Source of the DNA: Rhodanobacter sp. OK091
GTDB lineage: Bacteria > Pseudomonadota > Gammaproteobacteria > Xanthomonadales > Rhodanobacteraceae
Assembly (NCBI RefSeq): GCF_900142825.1
Contig: NZ_FRCH01000002.1
Location: 620,001-684,000, forward strand
Direction of reading: 5' to 3'
DNA: 64,000 nt
Every line of letters starts with the position of its first letter. Position 1 is the first letter of the stretch. The notes under the pieces were generated by a model. That model did not search any database. It was not told where the DNA came from and was given only the letters and a program-made list of their open reading frames with translations. Of this stretch, positions 18,049-27,600 are shown piece after piece. The translations under genes and the position numbers were made by a program.

Positions 18049-18083
18049 TAGTTCTGACGCACCCAACGAGTGTCAGTCATCCG

Positions 18084-18115
18084 AGTGCGACGGCTTTGCC
18101 CGTCGCACTTTTTAT
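18084..18115 (+). terminator. Terminator of the HU-like gene
   Basis: A perfect 10-bp stem, AGTGCGACGG with CCGTCGCACT around CTTTGC, is followed by TTTTATTT. Confidence 0.9.
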
Positions 18116-18170
18116 TTGTGCCACGAAAAATCCTGCTTGGCGAAACGCGACTAGCGTGATGCCTGGTATT

Positions 18171-18257
18171 TGGTGCCCGGAGCGGGGGTCGAACCCGCAT
18201 AGCCTTGCGGCCGAGGGATTTTAAGTCCCTTGCGTATACCAGTTTCGCCATCCGGGC
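18171..18257 (-). tRNA. tRNA-Leu (anticodon TAA)
   Basis: The 87-nt class II tRNA has GCCCGGA at the 5' end paired with TCCGGGC, discriminator A, encoded CCA, a long variable arm and anticodon TAA in CTTAAAA. It faces the opposite way from the Gly and Cys genes. Confidence 0.96.
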
Positions 18258-18346
18258 CGGATGTTGAAAGCGCGTTGCAGACGGGCTGCAGGCGGCGCGA
18301 ATCGTAGCATGCGCGCCTGTCTCGGCTCAGCGTAGTGCCGTGCGGA

Positions 18347-19579
18347 TCAGAGCAGGCTCTTGAAGATGTGGATGCCGGCGCTGTACTCGCCGATGATCGT
18401 GCCCAGGCTGACCAGGAAGAAGTTGAGCAGGGTGCGTGCGACGCGGTTCTTCCACCAGCCGCTCCAGTGCACGATGTCGTCGCGCAAGGTGTCGAAGTCG
18501 ACCACGCGGGGGCGACGCACCCAGGCTTCGGCCATCGCGCTGATGCCGCCGGCGGGGATGCCTGGGCGGAACGGTTTGATCGGTGCGGCGATGAAGGCGG
18601 CGAGAATGCTGAGCGGATGGCCACCTGCAGCCAGCGCACCCAACGCGGCGAAGCCTCCGGTGAACAGCACCCAGGCCGTCAGCGCTTGCGTACCCAGCGC
18701 GGCATTGCGATGGAAGGCATAGGCAATCGCCGCAAACACCAGCAACACCAGCGCCACTGCCAGCCATTTCGGCCAGCGCGCTTTGGGTGGCGTGGCGGCC
18801 AGTTCGGCGATGGTGGTGGCGGGATCGTTCTTCTGTTCTCGCAGCAGACCGCTCAGACCTTTGAGATGGCCGGCGCCGATCACCACCAGCACACGGCGGG
18901 GCTCGTCCGTCGCCGAACGTGCCGTTTCCTGGCGCAGGCGCGCGGCCATGAACGCATCGCGCTCGCCGATCAGGCTGTTGTACAAAGGCTGCGATTCGCT
19001 GGCGAATTCGCTGAACGCGCTTTCTAGCAGATCGCCTTGTTTCAGTTTCTCGATCTCGCCTTGTTCGATTTCCTCGCGCTCGAACACGCTGGCCAGCAGG
19101 CCGCCGAGCAGGCCGAAACGCTGCCAGAAGCCGACGCTGTGCCAGGCGCGCTTGAGCGTGGTGCCGACCTCGCGGTCGATCAGCCACAGCGGCAGGCTGC
19201 GTTGGTCGGCGCCATCCATCGCCGCCTTCATCTCGGCGCCGGGCTGGATGCCGGACTGGTCGGCCAGGCGCTTCTGGAACGTCGACAGCACCAGGCTGGC
19301 GGCGACCATGCCGGCCTTGCCCTGGCGGATCACCTTGAACAGATCCATCTGCTTGAACGCTTCCGGATCGCGCATGCTTTGCGCGCGGCTGTCGCACAGT
19401 TCTACCGCCACCGCATCGAAGTGCTCGTGCGCCAACAGCGCATCGACCGCGTCCACGCTGTTACGCGAGACGTGGGCGGTGCCGAGCATCACGTATTCGA
19501 CGCCGTCACGCTGCACACGCTCGATCGGCTGGCCCTGCAAGGCAGGCAACAGGGCAAGGTCGGTTTCGGGAGCACTCAT
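18347..19579 (-). CDS. TraB/PrgY-family membrane protein
   Basis: The 410-residue product begins with the TraB-type domain: LGTAHVSRNSVDAVDALL, AVAVELCDSR, and a later GAGHLKGL. This resembles PrgY/TraB and TIKI-like putative metalloproteases. The C-terminal third holds about four hydrophobic segments, between KWLAVALVLLVFAAIAYAF and LLNFFLVSLGTIIGEYSAG. ATG 19579 (MSAPETD) is preferred over an upstream in-frame start. Substrate in Gram-negative bacteria is unknown. It is transcribed with, or close behind, the agmatine genes upstream. Confidence 0.85.
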   Translation of the reverse strand: MSAPETDLALLPALQGQPIERVQRDGVEYVMLGTAHVSRNSVDAVDALLAHEHFDAVAVELCDSRAQSMRDPEAFKQMDLFKVIRQGKAGMVAASLVLSTFQKRLADQSGIQPGAEMKAAMDGADQRSLPLWLIDREVGTTLKRAWHSVGFWQRFGLLGGLLASVFEREEIEQGEIEKLKQGDLLESAFSEFASESQPLYNSLIGERDAFMAARLRQETARSATDEPRRVLVVIGAGHLKGLSGLLREQKNDPATTIAELAATPPKARWPKWLAVALVLLVFAAIAYAFHRNAALGTQALTAWVLFTGGFAALGALAAGGHPLSILAAFIAAPIKPFRPGIPAGGISAMAEAWVRRPRVVDFDTLRDDIVHWSGWWKNRVARTLLNFFLVSLGTIIGEYSAGIHIFKSLL

Positions 19580-19669
19580 GCGATCAGCTGGCCGTTCACT
19601 AAGGGGAAATCCAAGCATGGGGACGACGGCCATGCGGAACAAGTTGCGGGTACGGGCATCAGCGCGGTT

Positions 19670-20560
19670 TCAGTCACGAAAGCGCTTGAGCAGATCGGCA
19701 TAGGCGTCGATGCGGCGATCGCGCAGGAACGGCCAGATCCGCCGCACGTGCTCGCTGCGCGCCAGATCGACCTCGGCCAGCAGCAGTTCGCGCCCGTCGG
19801 TACCGGCCTGGGCGAGGAACTCGCCTTGCGGACCGGCGACGAAGCTCGAACCCCAGAACTGGATGCCGGCGCCGACGCCGGAGGGATCCGCCTCGTAGCC
19901 GGTGCGGTTGCACGACAGCAACGGCAGGCCATTGGCTACCGCGTGGCCACGCTGCACGGTGATCCATGCGTCGCGCTGGCGATCTTTCTCGGCTTGCTCA
20001 TCGTTCGGATCCCAGCCGATCGCGGTGGGGTAGAGCAGCAGTTCGGCACCGGCCAGCGCCATCAGGCGCGCGGCTTCCGGATACCACTGGTCCCAGCACA
20101 CCAGCACGCCGAGCCGGCCGACCGAGGTGTCGATCGGCTCGAAGCCGAGATCGCCCGGCGTGAAGTAGAACTTCTCATAGAACGCCGGATCGTCCGGGAT
20201 GTGCATCTTGCGGTACTTGCCGGCGATCGCGGCCGAGCGATCGAACACGACCGCGGTGTTGTGATACAGCCCGGTGGCGCGTTTCTCGAACAGCGAGGCG
20301 ACCACCACCAGCTTCAATTCCTCGGCCAGCTTGCCGATGCGCGCGGTGCCGGGACCGGGAATCGTCTCGGCCTGGTCGAAGATCTCGACGGACTCGTGCT
20401 GGCAGAAATACGGGCCGTTGTGCAGCTCTTGCAGCAACACCAGTTCGACGCCCGCCGCGGCGGCTTCGCGCAGGCCGGCTTCGATCGCGTCGAGATTGGC
20501 ATCGCGGCTGCCGCGGTCGGTTTCCTGCAGCAGGGCGACCTTGAGGGTCTTGCGGGTCAT
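19670..20560 (-). CDS. aguB: N-carbamoylputrescine amidase
   Basis: This 296-residue nitrilase-superfamily enzyme hydrolyses N-carbamoylputrescine to putrescine, ammonia and CO2. The Glu-Lys-Cys triad is visible in LVLLQELHNG, KYRKMHIPDD and LVCWDQWYPEAARL. ATG 20560 (MTRKTLKVALLQ) is chosen over a start 36 bp upstream. The agmatine deiminase gene lies 66 bp upstream on the same strand, giving a two-step agmatine-to-putrescine route. Confidence 0.95.
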   Translation of the reverse strand: MTRKTLKVALLQETDRGSRDANLDAIEAGLREAAAAGVELVLLQELHNGPYFCQHESVEIFDQAETIPGPGTARIGKLAEELKLVVVASLFEKRATGLYHNTAVVFDRSAAIAGKYRKMHIPDDPAFYEKFYFTPGDLGFEPIDTSVGRLGVLVCWDQWYPEAARLMALAGAELLLYPTAIGWDPNDEQAEKDRQRDAWITVQRGHAVANGLPLLSCNRTGYEADPSGVGAGIQFWGSSFVAGPQGEFLAQAGTDGRELLLAEVDLARSEHVRRIWPFLRDRRIDAYADLLKRFRD

Positions 20561-20626
20561 CGGCTTCGATCCTGACTTGACTGCCTGTACTGGCAACCCG
20601 GCAAGTTTAGCGGATGCGGTAATCGC

Positions 20627-21661
20627 TCACGTCAAACCGGCAGGCAACTGCATGGTGATGCAGTGCAGGCTGCCGTTCTGCCAGATCAGCGGGCGGCAGG
20701 GCACCTGCACGATCTCGCGGCCCGGATGGGCGGTGCCGATGATGCGTGCGGCTTCGTCATCGGCCGGGTCGCCATACGCGGGCACCAGCACGGCGCCGTT
20801 GACGATCAGGTAGTTCGCGTAGGAGGCAGCGAGCCTGCGGCCTTCGTCGAGAATGGGTTTCGCCCATGGCAACGGGTATAGCTCGTATGGGCGGCCATCG
20901 ACGGTGCGCAACGCGGCCAGCTCGGCGCCCATCCGTTGCAGTTCGTCGTGATGCGGATCGCTGGCGTCGTCGCAGGCCTGGAACACGATGCGCTCGCCCG
21001 GCGCGAAACGCGCCAGCGTGTCGATATGCGCATCGGTGTCGTCGCCTTCGAGGTAGCCGTAATCCAGCCACAGCACGCGCGCGGCGTGCAGGCTGTCGCG
21101 CAGGATCGCGCTCATTTCCTCGCGCGACTGTTCCGGATGCCGCTGCACCAGGCAGCGCCAGGTGGTGAGCACGCTGCCGGCGCCATCGCTTTCGATGCCG
21201 CCGCCTTCCAGCGCCCAGTCGATGCGCTTGTGCGCGGCGTGGCCGAATACGCCGGCGTCGACCAGCCCGGCGATCAGCGCGTCGTCCTGTTCGGCGCCGA
21301 ACTTGCCGCCCCAGCCGGTGAAGCGGAAGTCGGTGAGCTGGAAACTTGTGTTGCCATCTTTCAGAGTGATCGGACCGGAGTCGCGCAGCCAGGTGTCGTC
21401 GTACGGCAGTTCGACGAAGCGGACTCGGGCGAGGTCGACGTTGGCACCGAGCAACTGCCCTTCGACGCGAGCCTGCAGCGCCGCGTCGGCCACCACGATG
21501 ATCAGCGACTGGAAGCGGGTCACCGCGGCGGCGAGGGCGACGTAGGTGGTTTCCACCGCCGCGAGGCGTTCGGCCCAGTCGGTACCGGCATGCGGCCAGG
21601 CAATCAGTACCGCGGCCTGCGGTTCCCATTCCGCCGGCAGGCGCAAGGAGTGGTCGGTCAT
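20627..21661 (-). CDS. aguA: Agmatine deiminase
   Basis: AguA converts agmatine to N-carbamoylputrescine. The 344-residue product of the peptidylarginine-deiminase-like fold has WLRDSGPITL, DWALEGGGIESDG and the catalytic Cys334 in GSLHCITMQLP. ATG 21661 gives MTDHSLRLPAEWEPQ, the family N-terminus. It is paired with aguB. The gene upstream on the same strand ends in a terminator, so aguA probably has its own promoter. Confidence 0.95.
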   Translation of the reverse strand: MTDHSLRLPAEWEPQAAVLIAWPHAGTDWAERLAAVETTYVALAAAVTRFQSLIIVVADAALQARVEGQLLGANVDLARVRFVELPYDDTWLRDSGPITLKDGNTSFQLTDFRFTGWGGKFGAEQDDALIAGLVDAGVFGHAAHKRIDWALEGGGIESDGAGSVLTTWRCLVQRHPEQSREEMSAILRDSLHAARVLWLDYGYLEGDDTDAHIDTLARFAPGERIVFQACDDASDPHHDELQRMGAELAALRTVDGRPYELYPLPWAKPILDEGRRLAASYANYLIVNGAVLVPAYGDPADDEAARIIGTAHPGREIVQVPCRPLIWQNGSLHCITMQLPAGLT

Positions 21662-21744
21662 GCGGAGATATCTCGTGCAGTCGGAGAGGCGCCAAGGCGG
21701 CGGCCGGACTGCCCATTCTACGATGAGGTCATCGCCGTACACAT

Positions 21745-21774
21745 AAAAATGCGGCCCGTGTCGCCACGGGCCGC
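21745..21774 (-). terminator. Terminator of the small exported protein gene
   Basis: On the minus strand a perfect 10-bp stem, GCGGCCCGTG with CACGGGCCGC around GCGA, is followed by ATTTTTATG. It lies 18 bp after the stop codon of the gene at 21792-22151. Confidence 0.88.
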
Positions 21775-21791
21775 GTCATCGGAAAACCGTA

Positions 21792-22151
21792 TCAGTTGAC
21801 CGCGGCTGGATCGGTGTTGTTGCCGGCCGGCGTGTTGAGCACGGCATGGATCACGTGCTCATGCTCGAAATACACGATGAAGCCCGGATATTCCCAGCGG
21901 TTGATCTGCGGATGCTTCTTCGAATCGCCGCCGCGTGGCGACAGCTTGCGCTGTGGCGCACCGTAGGCTTTCTCGACCTGGGCCATGCTCATGCCGCGGC
22001 TGGGCAGGTTCATGCCGTTTTCCTGCTGCACGCGATGGACCAGCAGGTTGTCCCCTTGCTGGCTGGCCTGGGCCACCTGTGGCGCAGCAGCAAAACCGGC
22101 AGTAGCGGCCAGCATGACGATGATCGGCAAACTGCTTGTGAACTTGACCAT
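21792..22151 (-). CDS. Small exported protein, unknown function
   Basis: The 119-residue product has a signal peptide (about 1-24, hydrophobic IIVMLAATAGFAAA). Its mature part contains SRGMSMAQVEKAYGAP, which resembles the start of BamE/SmpA-type domains, then WEYPGFIVYFEHEHVIHAVLN. No lipobox is present. It has its own terminator and is divergent from the ABC-F gene. Periplasmic location is likely and function unknown. Confidence 0.75.
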   Translation of the reverse strand: MVKFTSSLPIIVMLAATAGFAAAPQVAQASQQGDNLLVHRVQQENGMNLPSRGMSMAQVEKAYGAPQRKLSPRGGDSKKHPQINRWEYPGFIVYFEHEHVIHAVLNTPAGNNTDPAAVN

Positions 22152-22356
22152 GGCTCCCCCTCTCCATACAAGGCTGTATGCGGCGTCGTTGTAGCAGAAC
22201 CACCTATGCTACGCCATGCCGATGGGTGCCGATTGCGATGGATTGGGCATTCGGCCATCGCACGGCATAACCCGGTGGTTCGTCGAGAATAGCGCCATCA
22301 CCGCTATCATGGTCGGCTGCGGACGATTGCTCCGCCCGGTTCGGATACTGTTTTTC

Positions 22357-24279
22357 ATGATTTCCTTTCGACATTTTGCCTTGCGCCGCGGCACTCGCCT
22401 GCTGCTTTCCGATATCGATCTGGTGATCCAGAGCGGCTGGCGGCTGGGCGTGATCGGCCGCAACGGCTGCGGCAAGTCCAGTCTGTTCGCGGCCTTGCAG
22501 GGCAAGCTGGAGAGCGATGCCGGCGAGCTGGACATGCCGGCCAAGCTGCGGCTGGCCTCGGTGGCGCAGGAAACCCCGGCGCTGCCGGACGCGGCGATCG
22601 ACTACGTGCTGGGCGGCGACGAGGAACTGGCCGCCGCGATGCGCGATGAGGCCGATGCCGGCGAACGCGGCGACATGGAGGCGATGGCGAAGGCGCATCA
22701 CCGCATCGAGGAGTTGAACGGTTACGACGGCCGCGCCCGTGCCGGTCGCCTGCTGCACGGCCTGGGCTTTCCGCCGGAAACGCACGAGCGCGCGGTCAAG
22801 GAGTTTTCCGGCGGCTGGCGCGGGCGCCTGAACCTGGCCCGCGCGCTGATGTGCCCGTCCGACCTGTTGCTGCTGGACGAGCCGACCAACCATCTCGATC
22901 TCGACGCGGTGCTGTGGCTGGAGGAATGGCTGCGCCGCTACCAGGGCACCTTGCTGATTATCTCGCACGACCGCGAATTCCTCGATGGCGTGATCACCCA
23001 CACGCTGCACCTCAACGACGGCAAGGCGAAGCTGTACACCGGCAACTACAGCGCGTTCGAACGCCTGCGCGCCGAGCAATTGCGCCAGCAGCAGATTTCG
23101 CATGAGCGCGAGCAGGCCGAGCGGGCGCATCTGCAGTCCTTCGTCGACCGCTTCAAGGCCAAGGCCAGCAAGGCCAAGCAGGCGCAGTCGCGCATGAAGC
23201 GGCTGGAAAAGCTGGCCGGTACCGAGGCCGTGCGCGCCGAGCGTCCCTTCAGCTTCCAGTTTCCGGTACCCGGGCGATTGCCCGATTCGATGCTGCAACT
23301 GGAGGACATCACGGCGGGCTACGCGACGGATGACGGCGATGATCTCAACATCATCCTGCGCGATGTCCGTTTCAGCCTGGAAGCCGGCGAACGGATCGGC
23401 TTGCTCGGCCCCAACGGCGCCGGCAAATCGACCCTGGTGAAGACCCTGGTCGGCGATCTCGATCCGTTCAGCGGCGAGCGCAAGGCTCACAAGGACCTGA
23501 AAATCGGCTACTTCGCCCAGCACACGGTGGAAAGCCTGCGCGAGGGCGCGAGCGCGCTGGACCACCTGCAGGACAAGGCGCCGAGCGCGACGATCCAGGT
23601 CATGCGCGATTTCCTCGGCACCTGGAATTTCGCGGGCGACCGCGCGTTCGAATCGGTCGACGGCTTCTCCGGCGGCGAGCGGGCGCGCCTGGCGCTGGCG
23701 CTGATCGCGTGGGACAAACCGAACCTGCTGCTGCTCGATGAGCCGACCAACCATCTCGACCTGGACATGCGCGAGGCGCTGGCCGATGCGCTGGCAGACT
23801 TCGACGGCGCGCTGGTGCTGGTTTCGCACGACCGCCATCTGCTCGGCATGGTCTGCGACAGTTTCTGGCGGGTGGCCGACGGCGTGGTGGAAAGCTTCGA
23901 CGGCGACCTGGACGACTACGCCAAGTGGCTGCGCACGCGCGGCGCGACCAGCAAGAAGGCAGCCAAGGCCGGCGCGGCTGCGGCCAAGCCGGTGGTCAAG
24001 ATCGTGCCGGAGGAAACACCCGAGGAACGCCGCCGCAACGCCGCTGCCCAACGCGAAAATGAGAAGACCTCACGCCAGCGCGTGAAGCGGATCGAAACCC
24101 GCAACGCCACCATCGATACCGAACTGGCCGCGCTGGAGATCCAGCTTTCCGATCCGGCCACGTACAACGGTTCGACCAGCGAGATGATGCGGCTGGGACA
24201 GCGCCAGACCGAACTGCGCCGCGAGAAGGAAGCGCTGGAAGCGGAGTGGCTGGAACTGTACGAACAACTGGAAGCGTAA
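22357..24279 (+). CDS. ABC-F family ATPase, YheS-like
   Basis: The 640-residue soluble protein has two ABC cassettes without membrane domains: Walker A GRNGCGKSS and GPNGAGKST, signatures FSGGWRGR and FSGGERAR, and Walker B LLLLDEPTNHLDLD in both. The inter-domain linker is rich in Lys and Gln (FVDRFKAKASKAKQAQSR), and a C-terminal coiled coil follows. Sequence and order match E. coli YheS. ABC-F proteins act on the ribosome E site to relieve stalls. ATG 22357 gives MISFRHFALRRG. The next gene begins 9 bp later. Confidence 0.92.
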   Translation: MISFRHFALRRGTRLLLSDIDLVIQSGWRLGVIGRNGCGKSSLFAALQGKLESDAGELDMPAKLRLASVAQETPALPDAAIDYVLGGDEELAAAMRDEADAGERGDMEAMAKAHHRIEELNGYDGRARAGRLLHGLGFPPETHERAVKEFSGGWRGRLNLARALMCPSDLLLLDEPTNHLDLDAVLWLEEWLRRYQGTLLIISHDREFLDGVITHTLHLNDGKAKLYTGNYSAFERLRAEQLRQQQISHEREQAERAHLQSFVDRFKAKASKAKQAQSRMKRLEKLAGTEAVRAERPFSFQFPVPGRLPDSMLQLEDITAGYATDDGDDLNIILRDVRFSLEAGERIGLLGPNGAGKSTLVKTLVGDLDPFSGERKAHKDLKIGYFAQHTVESLREGASALDHLQDKAPSATIQVMRDFLGTWNFAGDRAFESVDGFSGGERARLALALIAWDKPNLLLLDEPTNHLDLDMREALADALADFDGALVLVSHDRHLLGMVCDSFWRVADGVVESFDGDLDDYAKWLRTRGATSKKAAKAGAAAAKPVVKIVPEETPEERRRNAAAQRENEKTSRQRVKRIETRNATIDTELAALEIQLSDPATYNGSTSEMMRLGQRQTELRREKEALEAEWLELYEQLEA

Positions 24280-24288
24280 GGTGCACCC

Positions 24289-25212
24289 GTGAGCGCAACG
24301 CCGGAGCAATCATTGCAAATGTGGCTGCCGGCGCTGGCGCATGTCGAGCCGGATCATCCGCTGCGTGAGTGGCTGGCTCGCGCCGACCGATTGACCGATG
24401 GCCATGCCGGCTATCTGGCTGGCCTGGGCGATTATTTTCACGGCATCGATGCCGACCTGCCGGCGGCGGCGATCACCCGCGAATTTCTCGTGGGCGATGC
24501 GGCCGACGCCATCTGGTTGTCGGCCGACCCGGCCTGGGTGCAGCCCGACATGAACGGCGTGCGGCTGCTGGCTTGCGGCCAGTTGCAGTTGAGCATGGAT
24601 GAAGCGCAGGCATTGGCCGAACCGCTGAAACCGGTATTCGACGAAGCCGGCCTGCACCTGGAGATTTCGACGCCGGATCGGTGGCATCTGAAGCTGCCAG
24701 CCGGCACCACGCTACCCAGCTTCGCAGCGCCCGAACAAGCGCTGGGCGAAGACCTTTCGCAGCATTTGCCGCCGGGCGCGGAAGGGCGGCGCTGGCGCGT
24801 GCTGCTCAACGAGATCCAGGTGCTGCTGCACCAGCATCCACTGAACGCGCAACGGCGTGCCCGTGGACTGGCGCCGGTCAACAGCTTGTGGCTGTGGGGC
24901 GGCGGCAGCCTGCCGGGCTCGCTGAAAAGCCCGCTGCATGGCGTGGTCAGTGACGACCTGCTGCTGCGCGCCCTGGCCAGCCGCGCCGATATGGCGCAAC
25001 ACCCGCGCACTCCCGAATCCGTCGCCGCCGCCACGTCGGGCTGGCTGATCGATCTGCAGGACCTGCCGCCTGGCGAGATCGCATCGCGCTGGTGGCCGAC
25101 GTTGCAGCCGCTGCTCGATCGCCACTCGGTCGTGCTGCATTTCGCCAGCGCCGAGCGCTGGCGGCGCAAGCCGTGGCACCGCTGGCGCATCTGGCGCGGG
25201 GCAGGGCGTTGA
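24289..25212 (+). CDS. Conserved protein of unknown function (COG4255-like)
   Basis: The 307-residue protein lacks a signal peptide and has no catalytic motif that I recognise. Related proteins in Xanthomonadales are sometimes labelled phosphoglycerate mutase because of weak similarity to the cofactor-independent enzyme, but no metal-binding Asp/His pattern is visible here. Notable segments are WLSADPAWVQPDMNGVRLL and SLWLWGGGSLPGSL. It starts with GTG, lies between yheS-like and recJ, and its stop overlaps the recJ start (TTGA). Confidence 0.7.
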   Translation: MSATPEQSLQMWLPALAHVEPDHPLREWLARADRLTDGHAGYLAGLGDYFHGIDADLPAAAITREFLVGDAADAIWLSADPAWVQPDMNGVRLLACGQLQLSMDEAQALAEPLKPVFDEAGLHLEISTPDRWHLKLPAGTTLPSFAAPEQALGEDLSQHLPPGAEGRRWRVLLNEIQVLLHQHPLNAQRRARGLAPVNSLWLWGGGSLPGSLKSPLHGVVSDDLLLRALASRADMAQHPRTPESVAAATSGWLIDLQDLPPGEIASRWWPTLQPLLDRHSVVLHFASAERWRRKPWHRWRIWRGAGR

Positions 25213-26921
25213 GCACGTTGCAGTTGCGTCGGCGCGAGAGCAAAGGCCTGCCCAGCGGCTGGCCGTCCAGCGTGCATCCGGTGCTGCAGCAGATCTACGC
25301 CGCACGTGGCGTGCTGGAGCCCGGCCAGGCCGAACACCGGCTGGCCCGGATGCTGTCGCCGCAGCTGCTCGGCGGCATGACGCAGGCCGTCGATCTGCTG
25401 GTCGAGGCGATTCGCGACGACTGGACCATCGTGATTGCGGGCGACTACGACTGCGACGGAGCCACCGGCACGGCGGTGGCCGTGCGCGGTTTGCGGCTGC
25501 TGGGTGCGAAGTGGGTGAGCTATGCCATACCCAATCGTTTCGTCCACGGCTATGGGCTGAGCCCCGCACTGGTCGCATCGCTGCAGCCGACGCCGCAACT
25601 GATCGTCACCGTCGACAACGGCGTGGCCAGCGTGGCTGGCGTGGCGGCGGCGAAGGCGCGCGGCATCCGGGTGATCGTCACCGACCATCACCTGCCCGGC
25701 GAGCAGTTGCCGGCATGCGATGCGATGGTCAACCCGAACCTGGTCGGCGATGCGTTTCCGAGCAAGATGCTGGCCGGCGTGGGCGTGATGTTCTATTTGC
25801 TGCTGGCCTTGCGCGCAAGGTTGCACGAGCAGGGCGCCTTCGTCGGCGCAAAACCGGATCTTTCCGGCTTGCTCGATCTGGTCGCACTGGGCACGGTGGC
25901 CGATCTGGTGCCGCTGGATTTCAACAACCGCGTGCTAGTCGAGGCCGGCTTGCAGCGCATCCGCAGCGGCCGCGCCTGCGCCGGCATCACCGCGCTGGTC
26001 GAATCCGGCAAACGCAGCGTGGCGACGCTGTGTTCCAGCGATCTCGGCTTCGCCGTCGGGCCGCGCTTGAATGCGGCGGGTCGACTCGAAAACATGAGCC
26101 TGGGCGTCGAATGTCTGCTCACCGACGACGTGGCACAGGCTCGCCGCTACGCCGAACAGCTCAGCGCGATCAACCTGGAGCGCCGCGACCTGCAGGCGTC
26201 GATGGTGGCCGAGGCCGAACAGATGGTGGTCGGCATGACCGATATCGACGCGATCGGCGTGGCGCTGTATGAACCGAGCTGGCATGCAGGCGTGGTCGGC
26301 CTGGTCGCCTCGAAACTGAAGGACCGGCTGCATCGTCCGGTGATCGCGTTCGCACCCGCCAGCGAGGACGACACCGACAACCTGCGCGGTTCGGCGCGTT
26401 CGATTGCCGGCTTTCACATCCGCGATGCACTGGCGGCGATCGACGCGCGCCAGCCCGGTTTGATCGAACGCTTCGGCGGCCACGCGATGGCCGCCGGACT
26501 GAGCATGAAGACCTGCGACTACCCGCGTTTCGCGATGGCGTTCGATGCGATCGCGCGCGAGCTGATCGACGCCGAGCGGCTGCAGGCGGTGCTGTATACC
26601 GACGGAGAGCTGCCGCCCGGCGCCGCTTCATTGACGCTGGCCCGGCAACTGCGTCATGCCGGCCCCTGGGGACAGGCGTTCCCCGAGCCGTTGTTCGACA
26701 ACGTGTTCGAATGCGCCAGCTGGAAAGTGATGGGCGAACGGCACCTGCGCCTGCAATTGCGCGACCCGCGCGACGGCATGCTGCACGATGCGGTGATGTT
26801 CAACGCGTATCACGGCCAGCCACCGCCGCCGCAGCTGCGCGCGGCCTACGAGTTGACCATCAACGACTGGCAGGGCCGCGAAACGCCGCGGCTGCTGTTG
26901 CGGCATATCGAACCGGCCTGA
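25209..26921 (+). CDS. recJ: Single-stranded-DNA-specific exonuclease RecJ
   Basis: RecJ is the 5'-3' ssDNA exonuclease of recombination and mismatch repair. The 570-residue product has the DHH-family motifs GDYDCDGATG, VDNG, TDHHLPGEQLP and LGTVADLVPL, then the DHHA1 motif FGGHAMAAG. The start is read as TTG 25209, overlapping the previous stop as TTGA; the reading frame is open further upstream, but homology begins about here. In E. coli recJ is followed by prfB and lysS. Here a 2.5-kb segment with asnB separates them. Confidence 0.94.
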   Translation: MSTLQLRRRESKGLPSGWPSSVHPVLQQIYAARGVLEPGQAEHRLARMLSPQLLGGMTQAVDLLVEAIRDDWTIVIAGDYDCDGATGTAVAVRGLRLLGAKWVSYAIPNRFVHGYGLSPALVASLQPTPQLIVTVDNGVASVAGVAAAKARGIRVIVTDHHLPGEQLPACDAMVNPNLVGDAFPSKMLAGVGVMFYLLLALRARLHEQGAFVGAKPDLSGLLDLVALGTVADLVPLDFNNRVLVEAGLQRIRSGRACAGITALVESGKRSVATLCSSDLGFAVGPRLNAAGRLENMSLGVECLLTDDVAQARRYAEQLSAINLERRDLQASMVAEAEQMVVGMTDIDAIGVALYEPSWHAGVVGLVASKLKDRLHRPVIAFAPASEDDTDNLRGSARSIAGFHIRDALAAIDARQPGLIERFGGHAMAAGLSMKTCDYPRFAMAFDAIARELIDAERLQAVLYTDGELPPGAASLTLARQLRHAGPWGQAFPEPLFDNVFECASWKVMGERHLRLQLRDPRDGMLHDAVMFNAYHGQPPPPQLRAAYELTINDWQGRETPRLLLRHIEPA

Positions 26922-27043
26922 AGCGCCTCTTTCGCCTGCGGCACCTTCCTGCCCTGCGGAGAAGGAATTTCAGATGTTTCCACTTGCGTGGTTTTCACGT
27001 GGCCTGATCCAAGCTGGCGACACCCCGCCCATGGAGAACGCCC

Positions 27044-27418
27044 GTGATCGCCCATATCGAAGGATTGCCTGCCGGCACGCTGGGTTTCCGCGCCCACGGC
27101 CAGGTCACCGCTGCCGACTACGAAAACATCATCGTGCCGGATGTCGAGGCGGCGTTCGCGCTCAACCGCAAGCTGCGCTTGCTGTATGTCACGGCCGAGG
27201 ATTTCACCGGCTTCGACCCCGGCGCGATGTGGGACGACGCCAAACTGGGCATGCGCCATTTCAGCAGCTGGGAACGTATCGCCCTGGTCACCGACGTGGG
27301 TTGGCTGCGGGTTACCGCGACGGCCTTCGGTTTCGCGATACCGGCGCAGTTCCGCCTGTTCCATGGCAGCGACCTGGCCGAAGCGACGCGCTGGGTGACC
27401 GAGAGCGAGCCAGCCTAG
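27044..27418 (+). CDS. SpoIIAA-like (STAS-related) small protein
   Basis: The 124-residue protein with LGFRAHGQVTAADYENIIVPDVEAA, LRLLYVTAEDFTGF and WERIALVTDVGWLR fits the SpoIIAA-like family found across proteobacteria. The function is undefined. GTG 27044 follows GGAGAACGCCC. No signal peptide or membrane segment is seen. It lies just upstream of the asn leader region on the same strand. Confidence 0.82.
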   Translation: MIAHIEGLPAGTLGFRAHGQVTAADYENIIVPDVEAAFALNRKLRLLYVTAEDFTGFDPGAMWDDAKLGMRHFSSWERIALVTDVGWLRVTATAFGFAIPAQFRLFHGSDLAEATRWVTESEPA

Positions 27419-27477
27419 AAAACCTCGGCAGGCTCCAAACACTTGCCAAGTTCGGGCTGATCTGTTCAAGTTGGCCC

Positions 27478-27600
27478 ATGCATTCCGTCGCCGCCAGCTT
27501 CCAGAACCTCATCGCGCCTTCCGCGCGGGGCTTCGTGCTGGCCGGCAACAACAATAATCGCGCGAACAATAACGCCAACTTCTGGCGGGCCGACGCGTAG
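27478..27600 (+). CDS. Putative asparagine-rich leader peptide of asnB
   Basis: From ATG 27478 the frame encodes 40 residues and ends at TAG 27600. Residues 24-34 read NNNNRANNNAN, that is 8 Asn in 11, with a ninth Asn at residue 10. No strong Shine-Dalgarno precedes the ATG. A GTG at 27535 (codon 20), preceded by GGGG, would give a 21-residue version that keeps all eight clustered Asn. TTGCCA (27443-27448) is a weak candidate -35 that would place the transcription start near the ATG. The frame stays open upstream, so the start is inferred. Role: stall of the ribosome on Asn codons when charged tRNA-Asn is scarce. Confidence 0.72.
   Translation: MHSVAASFQNLIAPSARGFVLAGNNNNRANNNANFWRADA

Noticed and set aside
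22204..24051. Long minus-strand open frame of about 615 codons opposite the ABC-F gene.
   Set aside because: Composition is typical of antisense frames in high-GC DNA and the plus strand carries two complete ABC cassettes.
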